Origin: Phymorhynchus buccinoides
Lineage: Eukaryota > Mollusca > Gastropoda > Neogastropoda > Raphitomidae
DNA: 64,000 bases
Reading direction: 5' to 3'
Assembly: GCA_017654935.2 (NCBI GenBank)
Contig: CM065699.1
Coordinates: 7,242,847 to 7,306,846, forward strand
A program made the translations under genes and the position numbers. This document shows positions 46,677 through 64,000 of this stretch, one piece after another. Positions within the stretch are counted from its first letter, which is position 1, and each line of letters starts with the position of its first letter. The notes beneath the pieces were generated by a model. The model searched no databases. It was not told the origin of the DNA and worked only from the letters and a program-made list of their open reading frames with translations.

Positions 46677-46885
46677 CCCCTTGACTGCCACCAACTTATC
46701 ACATACTGACCTGATGACATCATCAGACGAAGAGGAATAACCCTGATATGCTGGCTTTTGCTCTAACACAGTCAAGAGAGTTATATCCCCAGACCATTTT
46801 GCCAGATTGGCTCTATCAGTTGTCTTTTTCATGGCATGATTTGCCCAAATGATTTTTTCTTTAATTTTCTCTGGCAATCAAGGGG
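46677..46885. mobile_element. TTAA-flanked MITE, second family
   Basis: TTAA|CCCCTTGACTGCCA...TGGCAATCAAGGGG|TTAA. The terminal logic matches the other TTAA elements but the interior is unrelated. Confidence 0.8.
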
Positions 46886-47044
46886 TTAAAAGCAATAGAG
46901 TTTTAGCAGAACATGTTGAGAAATGCGTTGGATGTTGTCATAATTAGAACGAGGCACACAATCCTTTTTGCCATGGATGTATGCCATTCATAAAGTGAAT
47001 TTTGGCATATAAAGTTGTCACTGAGAAGTGACATTCTGCCAGTT

Positions 47045-47745
47045 TTGGGAAAGGGATAGGGTTAGGATCAGCCTAGTATTATTTTCATAAAACTGAAAGA
47101 AGCAGACTTTGAGATTGAGGGTCGTAAACATGAGGAGGGCGACTAAAGTACTTCTTCGCCAAAGCTTTGAAACATATTTGGCATGGCATTGATTATTTGC
47201 ACTGCATTATTAAATAAACTCTTAAGACATTCTGGATGTAAATAGACTGGTAAAGTTAGCATTCTATTTGTTTTAGAATTTCATCAAAGTCATGTAAGCC
47301 TAGCGTTCTAATGATTCAAGTATCAAGTATATCATCAAATAAAGATAGCATGATTCAATTGATTCTCATGTGTATTGTGAAACATGAAAAAGTTATTCTA
47401 TTCAAAGAATTTCATCACAGTCATGTAAGTCCAGCATTCTATTGAGTCAAGTATATAATCAAATAAAGATAGCATTCAATAGGGCATTTGCCGCATGCCG
47501 GCGACCTTGAATTTCACTGAGTTGAATTTAGAGAGCTGATTTAGAAAGGTCAGCGTAACTCGGGCAGAACGAACGCGGGCAAGTTAGTAGTAGTCTTGTA
47601 TAGAGTTCGATCTCGTGGCAAATGCCCTATTTGATTCTCAAGCGTATTGTGAAACAGGCTAAGAAGTACTTTAGTCATCCTCCTCATGTTCACGACCCTC
47701 AATCTCAAAGTCTGCTTCATTCAGTTGTTTCATGTTTATCGTCAA
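47045..47745. repeat. inverted-repeat element hosting the 47482 MITE
   Basis: Arms near 47080-47155 and 47665-47740 are inverted copies (GCAGACTTTGAGATTGAGGG / CCCTCAATCTCAAAGTCTGC). Between them are ATCAAATAAAGATAGCAT-type direct repeats. Single-arm relatives occur at about 42535-42610 and 15950-16020. Confidence 0.7.
47482..47627. mobile_element. 146 bp MITE with GGGCATTTGCC ends
   Basis: TA|GGGCATTTGCCGC...GTGGCAAATGCCC|TA. The flanks (GATAGCATTCAA and TTTGATTCTCA) occur without the insert at about 47346-47366. Confidence 0.85.
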
Positions 47746-48574
47746 TACTTCAAGTTTATCGTCAAACAATGCTGGAATCTTAATATAAAGCCAGAATTCA
47801 ATTGATATATCATTAAAGAAAGCCGGAAATCGATCAATTCAAGTATAATTATTGTTAAAGAACTTGGAACTGGGTAGTGTTATGTTGTTTCAAGCATATC
47901 ATCAAATATGTTCATACTATTGATACAATTGTGTTGATTGTACAATATGTTGAATTCCCCTTATAATATAGCAATAATGTGTCGTGGGATGTCGTAAAAA
48001 TTGACATTTTTGCCATTGTCGATTGTTGTTTTCTGATTTTGACATATACTTGTGTGATGTAGGTGCGTGTGTGTTTCTGATCACATGTGTGTGTGTGCAA
48101 CGTGTCTGCATGCAAATGTGCATTCATATGTTTGTTTGTGTGCATGTGCGCACAGAGTGTGATGTGTGTACTTGTAAGTGTGCATTCATGAATGTGTCTG
48201 TGCGTTCATGAGTGCATAGTTTGCATTAATGTTTTGTGCGTTTGAGAGAATGTGTGCGCGCGCCCACACTCGTGTATGAGTTTTGAAGAGTGTCATAATC
48301 ATATTTTTCATAGCTGCCATGATTATTTTCTTCTTTTTTTAAAAATATATACCACTACTGGCATAGACTATCTGTTTGACATGCTTGAAAATGTGTTCAC
48401 TTCGTCATTGTACATTATGAATATAGAGCCAGTTACCCACTCGCACATGTGCTTTCAGTTTGATATTGTCGGTTTTGTGAGAGTATTTTGTTTTTGTCCA
48501 AGCGAAAAAGAACCGTTTATTTTGTAGAAATGTGGCAACACTTTGTAATAAAGAGTTTATATGGAATTTGGTTT

Positions 48575-49050
48575 CGTGTGTGGTTTTTGTATGTGTGTGG
48601 TGAGGTTTGTGTGTGTAAGAGAGAGGGAGGGTGTGTGTGTGAGGGATGGGAAGAGAATGTGTATGTGTGTGTGTGATAGAGAGAGAGGGAGGGAGAGAAT
48701 GTGTGTGTGTATGTGTGCGTGATGTGTGTGTGCATGCGCGTGATGTGTGTGTGAGAGAGATAGGGAGGGGGAGAAAATGTGTGTGTGCGTGTGATGTTTG
48801 TGTGTGTATGTATGAAAGAGGGAGCGGGAGAGAATGTGTGTATGTGCGTGATGTGTGTATGAGAGGGAGGGGGGGGGATTTGTGTGTGCGTGATGCTTGT
48901 GTGTGTGTGTATGAGAGAGGGAGCGGGAGAGAATGTGTGTGTATATGCATGATGTGTGTGTATGAGAGAGAGAGGGGGAGAAAACTTGTGTGTGTGCGTG
49001 CGTGATGTTTGTGTGTGTGTATGAGAGAGGGAGCGGGAGAGAATGTCAGT
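48575..49050 (+). repeat. GT/GAGAGG compound repeat
   Basis: Units near 100-110 bp alternate GTGTGTGTGTGATG with GAGAGAGGGAGGGGGAGA, a higher-order tandem structure, ending at the MITE at 49061. Confidence 0.9.
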
Positions 49051-49060
49051 GTGTCTCTAA

Positions 49061-49315
49061 AGCCGGCGACAGACTATGTGACTGCCTCATGTGACTCGAT
49101 CAGGTCGTGACGTTTCACCTCATTTGCGTACCATGCTGCTCGATCAGTCTGACTACGTCGGGCCCAGTCAGGTGACAAGGCCGAATAGGGCGGGTTCTAA
49201 ATTTCACTGATCGAGTCAGATAGCTTGTGACCTCTTCTGTGCGGGAAACAAAATTTGGTCTACGTCACGACCTGATCGAGTCATATGTCTCTGTCTCTAT
49301 AGTCTGTCTCCAGCT
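49061..49315. mobile_element. palindromic MITE, GCCGGCGACAGACTAT ends
   Basis: The left end AGCCGGCGACAGACTAT and right end ATAGTCTGTCTCCAGCT are inverted, as are GACTCGATCAGGTCGTGACG and CGTCACGACCTGATCGAGTC. TAA flanks both sides. Confidence 0.8.
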
Positions 49316-49379
49316 TAAGGGAGAGAGCAAAGGGATGCATCTGCAAATTGGACTGGGATCAGTGTGATGTGACACTGTC

Positions 49380-49868
49380 TATTATGCTCCTGTTTCTATG
49401 TGTCTCTATGTGTCCCTGTCTCTATGTGTCCTTGTTGTTGTTTCTATGTGGCCCTGTCATTGTCTATGTGGCCCTGTCTATGTGTCCTTGTCAGTGTCTC
49501 TATGTGTCCCTGTCTCTATGTGTCCCTGTTGTTGTTTCTATGTGGCCCTGTCATTGTCTATGTGGCCCTGTCTCTATGTGTCCTTGTCAGTGTCTCTATG
49601 TGTCCCTGTCTCTATGTGGCCCTATCATTGTTTCTATGTGGCACTGTCATTGTCTATGTGGCCCTGTCTCTATGTGTCCTTGTCAGTGTCTATGTGTCCC
49701 TGTCTCTATGTGGCACTATCATTGTTTCTATGTGGCACTGTCAGTGTCTCAATGTGTCCCTGTCTCTATGTGTCCCTGTCATTGTTTCTATGTGTCCCTG
49801 TCATTGTTTCTATGTGTCCCTGTCAGTGTCTCTATGTGTCCCTGTTTCTATGTGTCACTGTCATTGTG
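49380..49868 (+). repeat. minisatellite, TCTATGTGTCCCTGTC type
   Basis: Units of about 16-18 bp alternate GTGTCCCTGTCTCTAT and GTGGCCCTGTCATTGT. The palindromic MITE at 49875 sits at its right border. Confidence 0.93.
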
Positions 49869-49874
49869 GTAGTA

Positions 49875-50088
49875 GGGGAAGACGGGGTAAAAAGCGCATG
49901 GGCGGGTAAGAAGCCCACCCCAATTATCTCATGAAATGAAGCAAAGTTCAGTCTCATTTTGCCCATGAGACGAGCGTTAATGTCTAGCATTCGTCTCATG
50001 GGCAAATTTGACTGAAATTTTCTTTATTTCGTGAGATAATTGGGGTGGGCTTCTTACCCGCCCATGCGCTTTTTACCCCGTCTTCCCC
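49875..50088. mobile_element. near-perfect palindromic MITE, TA target site, copy 1
   Basis: 214 bp between TA copies. Ends GGGGAAGACGGGGTAAAAAG and CTTTTTACCCCGTCTTCCCC are exact inverted repeats, and inversion continues through CCCATGAGACGA/TCGTCTCATGGG near the centre. Confidence 0.93.
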
Positions 50089-50536
50089 TAGTAGTAGTAG
50101 TAGTGGTGGTTGTAGTCATGCTCATGTCATTGGATTTTTGTTTCATGTTTTTATTCCATTTCTATGATCAGTAAAGCGCCCTGTAGCCTACATAGTAGGA
50201 TGGGCGCTATGTAAATGTTCCTCATTATTATTATTATTATTAAGAAGATTATATTATCATCAGGCATGAAGATTTTCAGCTTTCAAGCAAATTTCAGTTT
50301 GAAGGCCCATAAGGATCTTTGTTAGAATAAAACAAAAAGTTTCCTAACTGAGTAAGAATTATCATACTTCTTATGGGTGAATGCAAAGTGAACTCACTAT
50401 ATCAGTTCTATTTCTAATGCTGTTTTTAAGGCTTTACTACAAAAAAAGCTTCAGACATTGACGCACGCTTTTCCGTTGGTTTTCTTTTTTCCACGATTCC
50501 TCAATCCCATGCCTGATATGTTTGTCCATCCATCTG

Positions 50537-53500
50537 TATGTCTGTACCAGTGTATGTCTGTATCAGTGTATGTCTGTATCAGTGTATGTCTGTATCAGTG
50601 TATGTCTGTATCAGTGTATGTCTGTATCAGTGTATGTCTGTATCAGTGTATGTCTGTATCAGTGTATGTATGTCTGTATCAGTGTATGTCTGTATCAGTG
50701 TATGTCTGTATCAGTGTATGTCTGTATCAGTGTATGTCTGTATCAGTGTATGTCTGTATCAGTGTATGTCTGTATCAGTGTATGTCTGTATCAGTGTATG
50801 TCTGTATCAGTGTATGTCTGTATCAGTGTATGTCTGTATCAGTGTATCAGTGTATGTCTGTATCAGTGTATGTCTGTATCAGTGTATGTCTGTATCAGTG
50901 TATGTCTGTATCAGTGTATGTCTGTATCAGTGTATCAGTGTATGTCTGTACCAGTGTGTGTTTGTATCAGTGTATGTCTGTATCAGTGTATGTCTGTCAG
51001 TGTATGTCTGTATCAGTGTATGTCTGTATCAGTGTATGTCTGTATCAGTGTATCAGTGTATGTCTGTACCAGTGTGTGTTTGTATCAGTGTATGTCTGTA
51101 TCAGTGTATGTCTGTATCAGTGTATGTCTGTATCAGTGTATGTCTGTATCAGTGTATGTCTGTATCAGTGTATGTCTGTACCAGTGTATGTCTGTATCAG
51201 TGTATGTCTGTATCAGTGTATGTCTGTATCAGTGTATGTCTGTATCAGTGTATGTGTGTATCAGTGTATGTCTGTATCAGTGTATCAGTGTATGTCTGTA
51301 CCAGTGTGTGTTTGTATCAGTGTATGTCTGTATCAGTGTATGTCTGTACCAGTGTATGTCTGTATCAGTGTATGTCTGTATCAGTGTATGTCTGTACCAG
51401 TGTGTGTTTGTATCAGTGTATGTCTGTATCAGTGTATGTCTGTATCAGTGTATGTCTGTATCAGTGTATGTCTGTATCAGTGTATGTCTGTATCAGTGTA
51501 TCAGTGTATGTCTGTACCAGTGTGTGTTTGTATCAGTGTATGTGTGTATCAGTGTATGTGTGTATCAGTGTATGTCTGTATCAGTGTATGTCTGTATCAG
51601 TGTATGTCTATCAGTGTATGTCTGTATCAGTGTATGTCTGTATCAGTATGTCTGTATCAGTGTATGTGTGTATCAGTGTATGTGTGTATCAGTGTATGTC
51701 TGTATCAGTGTGTGTCTGTATCAGTGTATGTCTGTATCAGTGTATGTCTGTATCAGTGTATGTCTGTATCAGTGTATGTCTGTATCAGTGTATGTCTGTA
51801 TCAGTGTGTGTTTGTATCAGTGTATGTGTGTATCAGTGTATGTCTGTATCAGTGTATGTCTGTATCAGTGTATGTCTGTATCAGTGTATGTCTGTGTCAG
51901 TGTATGTCTGTATCAGTGTATGTCTGTATCAGTGTATGTCTGTATCAGTGTATGTCTGTATCAGTGTATGTCTGTATCAGTGTATGTCTGTCTGTATCAG
52001 TGTATGTCTGTACCAGTGTATGTCTGTACCAGTGTATGTCTGTATCAGTGTATGTCTGTATCAGTGTATGTCTGTATCAGTGTATGTCTGTATCAGTGTA
52101 TGTCTGTCAGTGTATGTATCAGTGTATGTCTGTACCAGTGTATGTCTGTATCAGTGTATGTCTGTATCAGTGTATGTCTGTATCAGTGTATGTCTGTATC
52201 AGTGTATGTCTGTATCAGTGTATGTCTGTATGTCTGTATCAGTGTATGTCTGTATCAGTGTATGTCTGTATCAGTGTATCAGTGTATGTCTGTACCAGTG
52301 TGTGTTTGTATCAGTGTATGTGTGTATCAGTGTATGTGTGTATCAGTGTATGTGTGTATCAGTGTATGTCTGTATCAGTGTATGTCTGTATCAGTGTATG
52401 TCTGTATCAGTGTATGTCTGTATCAGTGTATGTCTGTATCAGTGTATGTCTGTATCAGTGTATGTCTGTATCAGTGTATGTCTGTATCAGTGTATGTCTG
52501 TATCAGTGTATGTCTGTATCAGTGTATGTCTGTATCAGTGTATGTCTGTATCAGTGTATGTCTGTATCAGTGTATGTCTGTATCAGTGTATCAGTGTATG
52601 TCTGTATCAGTGTATGTCTGTATCAGTGTATGTTTGTATCAGTGTATGTGTGTATCAGTGTATGTCTGTATCAGTGTATGTCTGTATCAGTGTATGTCTG
52701 TATCAGTGTATGTCTGTATCAGTGTATGTCTGTATCAGTGTATGTCTGTATCAGTGTATGTCTGTATCAGTGTATGTGTGTATCAGTGTATGTGTGTATC
52801 AGTGTATGTCTGTATCAGTGTATGTCTGTATCAGTGTATGTCTGTATCAGTGTATGTCTGTATCAGTGTATGTCTGTATCAGTGTATGTGTGTATCAGTG
52901 TATGTGTGTATCAGTGTATGTGTGTATCAGTGTATGTCTGTATCAGTGTATGTCTGTATCAGTGTATGTCTGTATCAGTGTATGTGTGTATCAGTGTATG
53001 TGTGTATCAGTGTATGTCTGTATCAGTGTATGTCTGTATCAGTGTATGTCTGTATCAGTGTATGTCTGTATCAGTGTATGTCTGTATCAGTGTATGTCTG
53101 TATCAGTGTATGTGTGTATCAGTGTATGTGTGTATCAGTGTATGTGTGTATCAGTGTATGTCTGTATCAGTGTATGTCTGTATCAGTGTATGTCTGTATC
53201 AGTGTATGTCTGTATCAGTGTATGTGTGTATCAGTGTATGTGTGTATCAGTGTATGTGTGTATCAGTGTATGTCTGTATCAGTGTATGTCTGTATCAGTG
53301 TATGTCTGTATCAGTGTATGTCTGTATCAGTGTATGTCTGTATCAGTGTATGTCTGTATCAGTGTATGTCTGTACCAGTGTGTGTTTGTATCAGTGTATG
53401 TCAGTGTATGTGTGTATCAGTGTATGTCTGTATCAGTGTATGTCTGTATCAGTGTATGTCTGTATCAGTGTATGTCTGTGTATCAGTGTATGTCTGTATC

Positions 53501-54437
53501 AGTGTATGTCTGTATCAGTGTATGTCTGTATCAGTGTATGTCTGTACCAGTGTATGTCTGTATCAGTGTATGTCTGTATCAGTGTATGTCTGTATCAGTG
53601 TATGTCTGTATCAGTGTATGTCTGTCTGTATCAGTGTATGTCTGTACCAGTGTATGTCTGTACCAGTGTATGTCTGTATCAGTGTATGTCTGTATCAGTG
53701 TATGTCTGTATCAGTGTATGTCTGTATCAGTGTATGTCTGTCTGTATCAGTGTATGTCTGTACCAGTGTATGTCTGTATCAGTGTATGTCTGTATCAGTG
53801 TATGTCTGTATCAGTGTATGTCTGTATCAGTGTATGTCTGTATCAGTGTATGTCTGTATCAGTGTATGTCTGTATCAGTGTATGTCTGTATCAGTGTATG
53901 TCTGTATCAGTGTATGTCTGTATCAGTGTATGTCTGTATCAGTGTATGTCTGTATCAGTGTATGTCTGTATCAGTGTATGTCTGTATCAGTGTATGTCTG
54001 TATCAGTGTATGTCTGTATCAGTGTATGTCTGTATCAGTGTATGTCTGTATCAGTGTATGTCTGTATCAGTGTATGTCTGTATCAGTGTATGTCTGTATC
54101 AGTGTATGTCTGTATCAGTGTATGTCTGTATCAGTGTATGTCTGTATCAGTGTATGTCTGTATCAGTGTATGTCTGTATCAGTGTATGTCTGTATCAGTA
54201 TGTCTGTATCAGTATGTCTGTATCAGTGTATGTCTGTATCAGTGTATGTCTGTACCAGTGTATGTCTGTATCAGTGTATGTCTGTATCAGTGTATATGTC
54301 TGTATCAGTGTATGTCTGTATCAGTGTATGTCTGTACCAGTGTATGTCTGTACCAGTGTGTGTTTGTATCAGTGTATGTCTGTATCAGTGTATGTCTGTA
54401 TCAGTGTATGTGTGTATCAGTGTATGTCTGTATCGCC
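50537..54437 (+). repeat. 3.9 kb satellite, 16 bp unit TGTATGTCTGTATCAG
   Basis: About 240 copies, with recurring variants TGTACCAG, TGTGTGTTTG and TGTATGTG arranged in higher-order blocks. No frame of the + strand contains a stop, so three overlapping 1300-residue frames arise; these are repeat artefacts. Confidence 0.98.
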
Positions 54438-54455
54438 GTCTTGTATCTGATTAAG

Positions 54456-54562
54456 AACACACACATGCGCGCGCGCGCGCACATGCGCGCACGCACACAC
54501 ACACATGCACGCGCACCCCCACATGCGTGCGCACACACAAACACTTTCGCACGCACACACAT

Positions 54563-54597
<35 letters not shown>

Positions 54598-54644
54598 TAC
54601 ACACACATGCGCGCACACACACACACACACATGCGCACGCACGC

Positions 54645-54700
<56 letters not shown>
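54456..54700 (+). repeat. CA/CG microsatellite after the 16 bp satellite
   Basis: GCGCGCGCGCACATGCGCGC then CA-rich, ending in a 46 bp pure CA tract. Confidence 0.97.
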
Positions 54701-54703
<3 letters not shown>

Positions 54704-55267
54704 TGAAAGTAATTGACAAAACCCTTGAAATTATTTCTTTTAATATTGACTTAGTGTGTCGTGCTATAATGTGGCTACAACTAGGCTAAGTCAAAAATCA
54801 AACCTAAACCGAGTTGACCACACACAAAAAGTGGGGGAAAAGGAGAAGAAAAAAACAAAGGCATGTAGGTCTGCTATTAATGTCCCCGAATTCCAATGCA
54901 AATTCGCTTCTACCACATTCTATTCCCGTGATTGAAGAGTAGCAATGTCGTCAATAGCAACGTTTCTTTCTCTGACAGATTAACTGGGATTACGTTTATA
55001 TGGCCTACCCATTTCGTAAAACGTAGATAAAGGGCCAGCCACACGTCCACTAAAATCGTACGACTGTACGATACGATTCGATCACGTGGTCTCCAAGTAC
55101 ACACAAACAGACAGACAGAGAAACACGCAGACTCTCGTTTCTAAATTGCAAAGTCCTCTCGTTCTTACTTATAAAACAGAGCAAACAAAACATGACGCAA
55201 TTGTTCTTCAAAGTGACGTAAATTTCTACGGCCTGTTTTTGCGTTCTTTGTGTGTCGAAAGTAAGCA
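54701..55267. other. DNA upstream of the candidate antiporter first exon
   Basis: No TATA box or known element. A short inverted AAATCGTACGACTGTACGAT lies near 55052. Could include the antiporter promoter. Confidence 0.3.
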
Positions 55268-55353
55268 TCAAAATTGCAAGCTGGACAAGATAAAAACTTC
55301 AAGATCTCTAGTGCTAGGTCTTGCATTTTGTCCAGAGCCTCTTAGAGAGAGCC

Positions 55354-60927
<5,574 letters not shown>

Positions 60928-60949
60928 GTGAGGTCACCTAGCATTCTGG

Positions 60950-61252
60950 CCCCGTCTCCGTGTGTCCCCGTCTCCATGTGTCCCTGTCTCCATGTGTCCC
61001 TGTCTCCATGTGTCCCTGTCTCCATGTGTCCCTGTCTCCATGTGTCCCCGTCTCCATGTGTCCCCGTCTCCATGTGTCCCCGTCTCCATGTGTCCCCGTC
61101 TCCATGTGTCCCTGTCTCCATGTGTCCCCGTCTCCATGTGTCTCTGTCTCCATGTGTCCCTGTCTCCATGTGTCCTTGTCTCCATGTGTCCCCATCTCCA
61201 TGTGTCCCCGTCTCTTCCTGTCTTTGTATGTCCCCGTCTCTATATGTCTTTA
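60950..61252 (+). repeat. 16 bp minisatellite, CATGTGTCCCYGTCTC
   Basis: About 18 copies, starting 23 bp after the antiporter exon 5 donor. Confidence 0.95.
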
Positions 61253-61286
61253 AAAAATGATGTCCCTGTCTTGAAGAAGAAGAAGA

Positions 61287-61490
61287 AAATGGTGTTTTAC
61301 GTCCTCTCGGTCATAGACACATATGGGACATTTGTAAATACAAAGATGGTGGGAACAATACTGGCTGCAATGCCCGGAGGCAGTGCAACACCAGTAAAGT
61401 CCCGAGTTTTTAACAATATAGATAGGTGTAGCGGTAGCCACGCCTCGGTTTAACCTCATCGGCTATGGTACCGCCACAATGTATTGATAT
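61287..61490 (+). mobile_element. family 2 SINE-like element, extended copy
   Basis: Shares CATATGGGACATTTGTAAAT and GCAATGCCCGGAGGCAGTGC with the 28955 copy, followed by GGTGTAGCGGTAGCCACGCC. It separates two minisatellites in the antiporter intron. Confidence 0.7.
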
Positions 61491-61724
61491 AATGTCCCTG
61501 TCTTTGTGTCTTACTGTCTTTATATACTGCTCAACATTTGTTAAGGACATTATCTTAAACATGCAAAATTGTTAAAGATAAACAGAAAGCCATTAATTGT
61601 TTTGTCTTGTTTAGTTCAATGAACATTTCATATTCACGTTTTATTTATTTATTATTTTTAAACGAGGTCCGAGAATGATTTGATTGGCTTACCTTCGAAA
61701 TGCATAAAACAAGCGTCGCTGTAT

Positions 61725-64000
61725 GTCCCGTCTCTAAATGTCCCCTTCTTGATTCTCTCCGCCACTATGTGTCCCCGTCTCCTGTATGTAACCGTCTCTA
61801 TGTGTCCCCGTCTCAATGTAACTGTCTCTATGTGTCCCCGTCTCTATGTAACTGTCTCTATGTGTCCCCGTCTCAATGTAACTGTCTCTATGTGTCCCCG
61901 TCTCTATGTAGCTGTTCTCTATGTGTCCCCGTCTCTATGTAACTGTCTCTATGTGTCCCCGTCTCTATATTGCTGTTTCTATGTGTCCCCGTCTCTATGT
62001 AACTGTCTCTATGTGTCCCCGTCTCCTCTATGTAACTGTCTCTATGTGTCCCCGTCTCTCTATGTAACTGTCTCTATGTGTCCCCGTCTCCTCTATGTAA
62101 CTGTCTCTATGTGTCCCCGTCTCTCTATGTAACTGTCTCTATGTGTCCCCGTCTCCTCTATGTAACTGTCTCTATGTGTCCCCGTCTCTATGTAACTGTC
62201 TCTATGTGTCCCAGTCTCCTCTATGTAACTGTCTCTATGTGTCCCCGTCTCTCTATGTAACTGTCTCTATGTGTCCCCGTCTCCTATATGTAACTGTCTC
62301 TATGTGTCCCCGTCTCCTCTATGTAACTGTCTCTATGTGTCCCCGTCTCTCTATGTAACTGTCTCTATGTGTCCCCGTCTCCTCTATGTAACTGTCTCTA
62401 TGTGTCCCCGTCTCTGTATGTAACTGTCTCTATGTAACTGTCTCTATGTGTCCCCGTCTCTCTATGTAACTGTCTCTATGTGTCCCCGTCTCTATGTAAC
62501 TGTCTCTATGTGTCCCCGTCTCCTCTATGTAACTGTCTCTATGTGTCCCCGTCTCTATGTAACTGTCTCTATGTGTCCCCGTCTCTATGTAACTGTCTCT
62601 ATGTGTCCCCGTCTCTGTATGTAACTGTCTCTATGTGTCCCCGTCTCTATGTAACTGTCTCTATGTGTCCCCGTCTCTCTATGTAGCTGTTTCTATGTGT
62701 CCCCGTCTCTATGTAACTGTCTCTATGTGTCCCCGTCTCTCTATGTAACTGTCTCTATGTGTCCCCGTCTCTCTATGTAACTGTCTCTATGTGTCCCCGT
62801 CTCCTCTATGTAACTGTCTCTATGTGTCCCCGTCTCTCTATGTAACTGTCTCTATGTGTCCCCGTCTCCTCTATGTAACTGTCTCTGTGTGTCCCCGTCT
62901 CTATGTAACTGTCTCTATGTGTCCCCGTCTCCTCTATGTAACTGTCTCTATGTGTCCCCGTCTCTATGTAACTGTCTCTATGTGTCCCCGTCTCTATGTA
63001 ACTGTCTCTATGTGTCCCCGTCTCCTCTATGTAACTGTCTCTATGTGTCCCCGTCTCTCTATGTAACTGTCTCTATGTGTCCCCGTCTCTATGTAACTGT
63101 CTCTATGTGTCCCCGTCTCTATGTAACTGTCTCTATGTGTCCCCGTCTCCTATATGTAACTGTCTCTATGTGTCCCCGTCTCTCTATGTAGCTGTCTCTA
63201 TGTGTCCCCGTCTCTATGTAACTGTCTCTCTATGTAACTGTCTCTATGTGTCCCCGTCTCTATGTAACTGTCTCTATGTGTCCCCGTCTCCTCTATGTAG
63301 CTGTCTCTATGTGTCCCCGTCTCCTATATGTAACTGTCTCTATGTGTCCCCGTCTCTATGTAACTGTCTCTATGTGTCCCCGTCTCTATGTAACTGTCTC
63401 TATGTGTCCCCGTCTCTATGTAACTGTCTCTATGTGTCCCCGTCTCCTCTATGTAACTGTCTCTATGTGTCCCCGTCTCTCTATGTAACTGTCTCTGTGT
63501 GTCCCCGTCTCTATGTAACTGTCTCTATGTGTCCCCGTCTCTATGTAACTGTCTCTATGTGTCCCCGTCTCCTCTATGTAACTGTCTCTATGTGTCCCCG
63601 TCTCTCTATGTAACTGTCTCTATGTGTCCCCGTCTCTCTATGTAACTGTCTCTATGTGTCCCCGTCTCTATGTAACTGTCTCTATGTGTCCCCGTCTCTA
63701 TGTAACTGTCTCTATGTGTCCCCGTCTCTCTATGTAACTGTCTCTATGTGTCCCCGTCTCTCTATGTAACTGTCTCTATGTGTCCCCGTCTCTATGTAAC
63801 TGTCTCTATGTGTCCCCGTCTCTATGTAACTGTCTCTATGTGTCCCCGTCTCCTCTATGTAACTGTCTCTATGTGTCCCCGTCTCTCTATGTAACTGTCT
63901 CTATGTGTCCCCGTCTCTATGTAACTGTCTCTATGTGTCCCCGTATCTATGTAACTGTCTCTATGTGTCCCCGTCTCTATGTAACTGTCTCTATGTGTCC
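61725..64000 (+). repeat. 30 bp minisatellite TGTCTCTATGTGTCCCCGTC..., runs off the window
   Basis: Unit TGTCTCTATGTGTCCCCGTC then TCTATGTAAC, with CTC or CT insertions in many units. At least 70 copies. It fills the antiporter intron to the window end. Confidence 0.97.

Noticed and set aside
50458..54716. Three overlapping open frames of about 1300 residues
   Set aside because: They are the 16 bp satellite read in three frames; no domain, no codon bias and Val-Cys-Ile-Ser periodicity only.

Overview
The window is animal nuclear DNA, most likely from a mollusc and probably a gastropod. That assignment rests on intron-split genes, AT-rich introns, several tRNA-like SINE families, palindromic MITEs, and very long simple repeats and minisatellites. 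It is an inference; no diagnostic species marker was seen.

Two host genes can be supported, both on the + strand. The first (17020-32967, 8 exons) is an EEPD1 orthologue: an acylation-type N-terminus, two helix-hairpin-helix domains and an endonuclease/exonuclease/phosphatase domain. Exon phases agree at every junction and predict about 606 residues. The second (about 55354 to beyond 60927) is the 5' part of a CPA1-type Na+/H+ antiporter. Four phase-consistent membrane-domain exons and a small candidate first exon are present, and the gene runs off the window inside a minisatellite intron.

Layout. 1-5078: MITEs, a 600 bp CT tract and AT-rich DNA. 5079-10394: a TA-flanked MITE split by a LINE of about 4.7 kb (endonuclease and reverse transcriptase, one frameshift, 16 bp target-site duplication). 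10.4-17 kb: nested MITEs and SINEs. 17-33 kb: EEPD1, with introns holding 66 bp, 31 bp and 45 bp minisatellites. 33-55 kb: no supported gene; MITEs, SINEs, minisatellites and a 3.9 kb, 16 bp satellite. 55-64 kb: the antiporter gene, ending in a 30 bp minisatellite.

The most unusual theme is that exon ends of EEPD1, splice donors included, have been tandemly duplicated: exon 1 (4 copies of 111 bp), exon 7 (about 15 copies of 45 bp) and exon 8 (3-4 copies of about 70 bp). Exon 3 also has a decayed tandem copy. The antiporter shows the same habit, with a duplicated first exon and a decayed copy of an acceptor/exon start. Transposons lie within 12-45 bp of several splice sites. Many insertions have readable target-site duplications, and two have paralogous empty sites, so a relative order of events can be read from the sequence.
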